A DNA stretch of 64,000 nucleotides from an uncultured Rhizobiaceae bacterium (lineage in GTDB: Bacteria; Pseudomonadota; Alphaproteobacteria; Rhizobiales; Rhizobiaceae): contig CATOTF010000002.1 of the NCBI GenBank assembly GCA_951813045.1, forward strand, positions 1,426,001 through 1,490,000, given 5' to 3'. Below are positions 59,190-64,000 of the stretch, one piece after another. How positions within the stretch are numbered: the first letter of the stretch is position 1; every line of letters begins with the position of its first letter. The position numbers were made by a program, and so were the translations under genes. A model generated the notes under the pieces. That model was given only the letters and a program-made list of their open reading frames with translations. It had not been told where the DNA came from and searched no databases.

Positions 59190-59614
59190 GAAAAAGAAAC
59201 TCCGTGGATGAGCTAGCCGGAAGCAGAACCGGAAGCGAGATCAAAAAAGCGCGACATACCCCGCACCAAGGCCGTTTGACCGCTTGTATTTTCATCAACA
59301 ATCCAGAACATCTCGCCCGATTGCTCAATCAACCACACAAACAGCAAAAAGAAACCGCGCCTACACCCATCCATTCGGTGAAGCCAGTTTCTCATCATAC
59401 TCAAACTAAAATCCGTCGTAAAAGAACCCTATCCAACCGGATTCTCAAAACACGAGAAGCATTCTTTATAAGCCAAATTGCGGTAAATGGAAGGGGGATT
59501 GCCGATAATTTTCATGCAAGAGCGCATAATTCGGAATTTCAACGCTTATCGTTTTGAGATTCGCACATCTTAGGTATTTATAACAAAAATATTCAGGCGC
59601 CAGGACCTCTCCAA
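59190..59614. other. Divergent promoter region of rpoBC and the sterol-desaturase gene
   Basis: About 425 bases with no ribosomal-protein gene (rplL remnants included) and no convincing ORF. It must hold the promoter for rpoBC on the minus strand and one for the plus-strand desaturase gene. I could not pick a reliable -35/-10 pair for either. Confidence 0.5.
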
Positions 59615-60634
59615 ATGACAATCGACGAATCTGCCGAGGAACAACCCCTTTCTTCTCCCTCCGCTATGGCCAAACAATGGCACTATCGGCCTGATGTTCC
59701 CGTTCAGGTATCGCCTCTGTTCGCCTGGCCACCTAAGCCTCGCGCGTTTGCCAGATGGGTTGCCCTACGCTGGTTTGTGATTGCAGAGAACTCAATTCTA
59801 GTCATCCTAGCAACTCTGTGTTGGTTGTATTTTCAACCATCTATGGAAGAAGCCAGCAGTTTCTCAGCAAGTTGGATTGGGCAGATTTACCTCCGTAATC
59901 TTTTCCTCATCCTTGTCGTAGCCGGCGGACTGCACCTCTATTTCCACAAATACAAACGTCAAAAGGATGACCTGAAATACGATCCCCGCGAACTCAAAGC
60001 CAAAAGTAAAGTCTTCACGCTGAACAGTCAGGTCTGGGACAATATTTTTTGGACAATAGCCAGCGGCGTGACGTTCTGGACTGCATTTGAGGTTTTGATG
60101 TTCTGGGCCATGGCAAACGGCTACGCCCCTACCCTCAACATTACCGAACACCCGATTTGGTTTGCCGCTTTGATTTTCCTCACCCCGATGTGGATTTCAT
60201 TTCACTTTTACTGGATACACCGCTGGCTTCACTGGCCACCGCTCTACAGGATGGCCCATGCCCTCCACCACCGTAACGTCAATGTCGGCCCGTGGTCCGG
60301 CCTGTCAATGCACCCTGTCGAACACATCCTGTTTTTCTCATCAATCCTGATCCATTTCATTCTTGCCGCCCACCCAATCGTCATCCTGTTCCACATGCAG
60401 CATCAGGCCCTGACGGCTGCAACGTCCCATACCGGGTTTGAGGGCTTTCAGATCAAGGACAAAAACCGGCTGGCGCTCGGCACATTCCACCACCAGATGC
60501 ACCACCGGTATTTTGAATGTAACTACGGAAACCTTGAGGTACCGTGGGACAAGTGGTTCGGGTCCTTCCACGATGGTACAGATGAAGCCCACACACGCAT
60601 GACGCAGCGGCGTCGAAATTTGATGGCTCCTTAA
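59615..60634 (+). CDS. Sterol desaturase/fatty acid hydroxylase superfamily protein
   Basis: This 339-residue integral membrane di-iron enzyme carries the superfamily histidine motifs: HFYWIHRWLH (about 198-207), HALHHRN (about 215-221), HPVEH and FHHQMHHRYFECNYG (about 289-303). Four to five hydrophobic segments surround them. Members hydroxylate or desaturate sterols, hopanoids, carotenoids or ornithine/fatty acyl lipids; the substrate here is unknown. ATG 59615 has AGGA 9 bases upstream. It is transcribed divergently from rpoB and converges on the DUF992 gene. Confidence 0.88.
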   Translation: MTIDESAEEQPLSSPSAMAKQWHYRPDVPVQVSPLFAWPPKPRAFARWVALRWFVIAENSILVILATLCWLYFQPSMEEASSFSASWIGQIYLRNLFLILVVAGGLHLYFHKYKRQKDDLKYDPRELKAKSKVFTLNSQVWDNIFWTIASGVTFWTAFEVLMFWAMANGYAPTLNITEHPIWFAALIFLTPMWISFHFYWIHRWLHWPPLYRMAHALHHRNVNVGPWSGLSMHPVEHILFFSSILIHFILAAHPIVILFHMQHQALTAATSHTGFEGFQIKDKNRLALGTFHHQMHHRYFECNYGNLEVPWDKWFGSFHDGTDEAHTRMTQRRRNLMAP

Positions 60635-60670
60635 CGGCGCACATAAATTTCAACGGAATACACATAAAAA

Positions 60671-60704
60671 TACAGCCCCAGCACAGTGAAGTGTCGTGGC
60701 TGTA
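60671..60704. terminator. Possible bidirectional terminator
   Basis: TACAGCC and GGCTGTA pair as a 7-base-pair stem, with a further ACA/TGT pairing inside. It lies between the convergent sterol-desaturase and DUF992 genes. T-runs are poor on both sides, so the call rests mainly on position. Confidence 0.35.
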
Positions 60705-60725
60705 CCCGTGGTGACAATCTCCAAA

Positions 60726-61199
60726 TTAGCGTAGCGTGATGCGGGCAAACCCGGCAGCCACATTCACTCCGGTCTCACCCGATACGCTAACCGGCTGCAG
60801 GGCGATTGAATTCTCAGAACCGCCGATCAACACGTTTGCACCGAGACCAACTGCCAGCGCGGCCGATGCAGACGCGCCTGAATAGGTTCCCCGGATATGC
60901 TTTGAACTGACATTGCTGTTTTCAGCGGCAACCACAGTCCAAATGATAACGCTGTCACCTGTAAAGCCCAGGTCAACTCCGTATTTTTGAATTTTACCGG
61001 AATACCGCTGCCGAGCACCGTTATCGTTCACAGATGTGAACACACAATTCAGCTTTTTCGAAGAGCCGAATACAAATCCGACACCACCGTCAACTTTGCA
61101 ATTGAGCTGGCCAAGTTCGATGCCCGCAGATTGAGCTGGTGACGCAAACGCAGCCAGACCCAGTGCAGCAACGAAGGATAGTTTTTTTAGAGTTGACAT
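60726..61199 (-). CDS. DUF992 family secreted protein
   Basis: This 157-residue protein has a Sec signal (about 1-25, cleavage after QSA) and one DUF992 domain: GIELGQLNCKVDGGVGFVFGSSKKLNCVF, then KYGVDLGFTGDSVIIW, and GLGANVLIGGSENSIALQP near the end. The two cysteines (in LNCKV and LNCVF) probably form a disulfide. The family is widespread in Hyphomicrobiales, secreted, and of unknown function. ATG 61199 has a perfect AAGGAG site. Confidence 0.9.
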   Translation of the reverse strand: MSTLKKLSFVAALGLAAFASPAQSAGIELGQLNCKVDGGVGFVFGSSKKLNCVFTSVNDNGARQRYSGKIQKYGVDLGFTGDSVIIWTVVAAENSNVSSKHIRGTYSGASASAALAVGLGANVLIGGSENSIALQPVSVSGETGVNVAAGFARITLR

Positions 61200-61529
61200 A
61201 TCGTCTCCTTGAAATTTGACGGTAGAATTACTCGAAATTTGAAACGCTGTTAAATTACATCACTAAACTCAATGAATGGGTTTCCAATATCGTTTCGCGC
61301 AAGTTGCTCCTGTTAAATCTCTGAATTGCGTCATAATTGCAGTGGTCGTAACGCTCACTCAAATAAAGATAATAACGAAAGAATCTGGCGCAATTCACGT
61401 TGACGTGAGTTATGAACCAAATGGTTTCTATTAATGATTGACCGATGAGCCATGCGGTGGCTTGAATATCGGGCTATGCCTTATGCGGTATCGTGGCCAA
61501 CTCAAGCCCGATTTTTAAACCAAAATGCG
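61200..61529. other. Gene-free spacer between DUF992 gene and truncated isomerase
   Basis: About 330 bases, AT-rich near the DUF992 start. It holds the promoter and leader of the DUF992 gene. No further ORF, tRNA or strong hairpin is visible. Confidence 0.5.
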
Positions 61530-61958
61530 CTATGCAGATTTTCGCATCTGAAGTTGGCGTCGTCCGTGGGCAACAATTGCAGCTTCGACTTGGGGCACGC
61601 GCTCTTTGCCAAAATAAATTTCATCCTTGACGAAGATGGTGGGGACACCGAATGCACCACGTGATACCGCATTATTCGTATTATCCAGCAATTTTGCTTT
61701 AATCTCGGGCTGGCGGGTTTGATGCAAAATATTCTGACTATCAAATCCGGCACCATCGAATGCAGCGGCGAACTCAATTGGATTATCCATATTCGCGCCG
61801 TCTTCCCACATGAACCGCATCCCAGCGTTCGTATATTCCAACAAACGACCATCCGCGCCTGCCGCTATCGCGCCACGCATAAGCAGCAACGTGTTGACCG
61901 GGAAGTTCGGGTTTAGCCTAAAATGCCTCAAACGGTGTTTTTGAATAAATCGTGACAT
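61530..61958 (-). pseudogene. 2-hydroxychromene-2-carboxylate isomerase-like gene, 5' truncated by IS21
   Basis: The remaining 142 residues match the C-terminal two thirds of DsbA-fold HCCA isomerases: RLNPNFPVNTLLLMRGAIAA, the EFAAAFDGAGFDSQNIL helices and GAFGVPTIFVKDEIYFGKERV. The usual first 80 or so residues, with the active-site start of the thioredoxin fold, are missing. Upstream sequence on the minus strand becomes the IS21 terminal region at 61959, so the element has inserted into the gene. The in-frame ATG at 61958 probably gives no functional protein. The missing 5' part would lie beyond the right edge of the window. Confidence 0.75.
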
Positions 61959-62046
61959 TTTGTCAATCCCAGCCTAAAATGGGTCTTGATCCCGGAGTAA
62001 AATTGGCCAGATTTTGGGACGTTTGTGTTTTTGATCTGGTTTAGTG

Positions 62047-62823
62047 TCAGTTGATTTGAACAGATTTTTGTTTTCGGCTCTGGTGCAACCTGTAGCTTTC
62101 ACCATTCATCTCCAGGATGTGGACGTGGTGTGTCAGCCGGTCGAGTATTGCGCCCGTTAGGCGTTCTGATCCGAAGACCTCTGTCCATTCGTCGAATGGT
62201 AGATTGGATGTGATGATGATGGAACCGCGTTCATACCGTTGGCTGATTACTTCGAACAGCAACTCCGCCCCGGTTTTGGAGAGAGGGACGAAGCCCAGTT
62301 CGTCAATGATCAGCAGGTCTTGAGCTGCCAGTTGTTTTTGATGCCGTTGCAAGCGACGTTCATCAACGGCCTCGATCATCTCATGAACCAGTGCAGCAGC
62401 CGTGGTGAAGCGGACTTTCATCCCCTTTTGGCAGGCAGCCAGTCCAAGGCCGAGGGCAACATGGGTTTTGCCGGTTCCACTTGGTCCTAACGCGATGATG
62501 TTTTGGCGTTTCGCAGCGTACTCGCAACGGGCCAGTTCCATCACGAGCACCTTGTTCACTGACGGGATCGTTTTGAAGTCAAAGCTGTCGAGGCTCTTGG
62601 TTGCCGGGAACTTCGCAGCTTTGATGCGTCGCTCCACCATTCGGCGCTCACGTTCAATCAGCTCCAACTCACATAACCGCAGGAGATATTGGACATGATC
62701 CTTATTCTCAGCGGCACATTGTTGGGCCTGTTTGGTATATTCACTCTGGAAGGTTGGCAGCCGAAGTTTGGTCAGATGATGTTTGAGTAGAACTTGCGGT
62801 GTATCGGTAACAGTGTCGTTCAT
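62047..62823 (-). CDS. istB: IS21-family helper ATPase IstB
   Basis: IstB is the AAA+ ATPase that assists IstA in target selection and strand transfer. The 258-residue protein has an N-terminal helical part (about 1-90), Walker A GPSGTGKTH, Walker B DLLIIDELGFVP, the sensor SIIITSNLPFDEW and RLTHHVHILEMNGESYR near the end. Its length is standard. The ATG overlaps the istA stop by four bases (ATGA), so the two are coupled. Confidence 0.93.
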   Translation of the reverse strand: MNDTVTDTPQVLLKHHLTKLRLPTFQSEYTKQAQQCAAENKDHVQYLLRLCELELIERERRMVERRIKAAKFPATKSLDSFDFKTIPSVNKVLVMELARCEYAAKRQNIIALGPSGTGKTHVALGLGLAACQKGMKVRFTTAAALVHEMIEAVDERRLQRHQKQLAAQDLLIIDELGFVPLSKTGAELLFEVISQRYERGSIIITSNLPFDEWTEVFGSERLTGAILDRLTHHVHILEMNGESYRLHQSRKQKSVQIN

Positions 62824-64000
62824 GCTGCCGCCTCCGACAACAGCACGGCATAGCTGGCAGGTTTTGTCGTCTCGACCACCGCTTTGGGCAAATAGGGGTA
62901 GATGTCGAGATCAAGCCTGGGCGGTCGCCGCTCGATCCGGCACAGAATAAGGTGCTTGATCGCATCATAGCCAATGGCACCCAGATCCAAAGCTTGTTGG
63001 ATTGCGGCGTGAACGTGCTCCAGCTCAAAAGTTTCCAGCAGACGCAGGATCTGAACATACTCGCGTTTTCCCGCCTTACCCATGCGGGCTTCTAATAAAC
63101 GATGAAGGATCGCAAATGCATCGGGTAAACCCCAGCCTTGCAATGGTGCCGCCTGATCGAGAGCACCTACCTTTTGTTCCAGCAAGGGCAGATAGTGAAG
63201 CGGGTCGAAGATCATGTCTGCCTTCTCATAAGACCGACGATGGCGGGCAATAATCTCGGTTCCACTGCCAATCACAACCTCATGGATGTAACCGCGAACC
63301 TGAACCTCATGATGGGCAAAGGCGACAGGAACGGAGTAATCATTATTGCGGTAGCGGATCATCGAGATTGACGTTGCCCGCGTGCTAAACTTTTCACACG
63401 CGTCGTATGGCGTTGGGGGCAATGCCATCAGCGCGTCCAGGTCTCTCAGCAATCGTTCACCAATACTCTCACCATGTCCGCGAACAACATCATCCTGACG
63501 CTTCAGGCAGCATTCTTCCAACCAGGCGTTCAAGGCATCAAAGCTGTCGAACCGTGGGGCTGGGATGAGAAAGTTCCTGCGACCGTAACCAATGACGCCT
63601 TCGACATTCCCTTTATCATTGCCTTTGCCAGGGCGACCAAACTTATCCTCAAACAGATAGTGCGATTGTAGCTCTGAGAAAGTTCTCGTGCGTATCCGTT
63701 TGCCACCGCCCAGGATCTTTGCAACTGCAATCACGGTGTTGTCGTAGAGCATCGACAACGGCACACCGCCGAAGAAAGCAAACGCAGCATTGTGACCGTC
63801 ACAGAAGGCTTCTGTTGTTTCCGCCGGATACGCCTTCATGAAGAACGCATCCGAATGCGGCAACGATATAGCGATGTAATGCAGCTTGCGTTCGACACCG
63901 TCGATCACGCCGAACGTCTCACCAAAATCGACCTGAGCATGGCCGGGCGCGTGAACCAGAGGAACAAACACCTCCTGGGTTCGTCTTTGCTTCTCACGCA
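62820..64000 (-). CDS. istA: IS21-family transposase IstA, C-terminal part
   Basis: IstA is the DDE-type transposase. The window shows about 393 residues, starting in mid-protein; the frame runs off the right edge. Visible parts of the rve catalytic core are HAPGHAQVDFGET (first Asp), FFGGVPLSMLYDNTVIAV (second Asp) and KGNVEGVIGYGRRNFL (catalytic Glu), followed by the C-terminal Mu-type region. The N-terminal helix-turn-helix is outside the window. No stop or frameshift is seen in this part. Confidence 0.9.
   Translation of the reverse strand, partial: REKQRRTQEVFVPLVHAPGHAQVDFGETFGVIDGVERKLHYIAISLPHSDAFFMKAYPAETTEAFCDGHNAAFAFFGGVPLSMLYDNTVIAVAKILGGGKRIRTRTFSELQSHYLFEDKFGRPGKGNDKGNVEGVIGYGRRNFLIPAPRFDSFDALNAWLEECCLKRQDDVVRGHGESIGERLLRDLDALMALPPTPYDACEKFSTRATSISMIRYRNNDYSVPVAFAHHEVQVRGYIHEVVIGSGTEIIARHRRSYEKADMIFDPLHYLPLLEQKVGALDQAAPLQGWGLPDAFAILHRLLEARMGKAGKREYVQILRLLETFELEHVHAAIQQALDLGAIGYDAIKHLILCRIERRPPRLDLDIYPYLPKAVVETTKPASYAVLLSEAAA

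Larger units (their letters stand above)
61959..64000 (-). mobile_element. Partial IS21-family insertion sequence (istAB)
   Basis: The element carries istB and istA on the minus strand in the usual overlapping order. The outer end begins about 61959-61961 with TGTCAATCCCAGCCTAAAATGGG and nearby related units (GTAAAATTGGCCAG, GATTTTGGGACG), matching the multiple terminal repeats of IS21-family elements. The istA side is cut by the window edge, so the other end and any target duplication cannot be seen. Confidence 0.85.

Noticed and set aside
59204-59557. 117-residue plus-strand frame in the rpoB upstream spacer
   Set aside because: Polar, low-similarity sequence without a good ribosome-binding site; more likely part of the promoter region.

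Overview
The window is a chromosomal segment of an alphaproteobacterium, most likely a member of the Hyphomicrobiales (Rhizobiales). The evidence is the gene order clpP-clpX-lon-hupB-tRNA-nuoA...N-birA-rnj-mce-DUF1467, the order valS-popZ(DUF2497)-tolC-pcm, a NuoE with a long Lys/Ala-rich C-terminal extension, and DUF992 and DUF1467 proteins. This assignment comes from remembered family and synteny patterns, not from a search. Both ends of the window lie inside insertion sequences: an IS3-family element at the left edge and an IS21-family element at the right edge that has cut a DsbA-like isomerase gene.

Layout. 1-520: partial IS3 element. 575-3450: a denitrification module with a copper nitrite reductase carrying an N-terminal cytochrome c domain (nirK), nirV and a DM13-domain periplasmic protein. 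3451-4794: a non-coding stretch with transposon-end-like repeats, then an orphan methyltransferase. 4908-8275: fatty-acid desaturase, glutamate racemase, a DUF805-like membrane protein and a cytochrome P460-family protein. 8359-28929 (minus strand): the complex I operon nuoA-N followed by birA, rnj, mce and a DUF1467 gene. Four non-complex-I genes sit inside nuo: a membrane protein and an FkbM methyltransferase between nuoD and nuoE, and a lipoprotein and a DUF3291 protein between nuoF and nuoG. 29258-29458: tRNA-Asp and tRNA-Val. 29529-35527: HD hydrolase, hupB, lon, clpX, clpP, with terminators and possible heat-shock promoters. 35786-45125: FadL-like porin, valS, popZ, tolC, pcm, tRNA-Cys, a small membrane protein, tRNA-Asn and an OmpA-family lipoprotein. 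45269-49642 (plus strand): photolyase, cysK, alaX, sseA. 49689-59189 (minus): L,D-transpeptidase, rpoC, rpoB. 59615-61529: sterol-desaturase-family protein and a DUF992 protein. 61530-64000: truncated isomerase and the IS21 element.

Functional picture. The organism respires with a 14-subunit proton-pumping NADH dehydrogenase and can probably reduce nitrite to NO; the cytochrome P460-family protein may handle NO or hydroxylamine. The Lon/ClpXP/HU block is the usual proteostasis cluster. rpoB-rpoC stands alone here, without rplJL upstream or rpsL downstream, which departs from the usual bacterial arrangement.

I did not find a clearly undescribed multi-gene system. The best leads are the cytochrome c-NirK fusion, the four extra genes embedded in the nuo operon, the isolated rpoBC operon with stacked inverted repeats between its genes, and the transposon-end-like repeats at 3701-3770.
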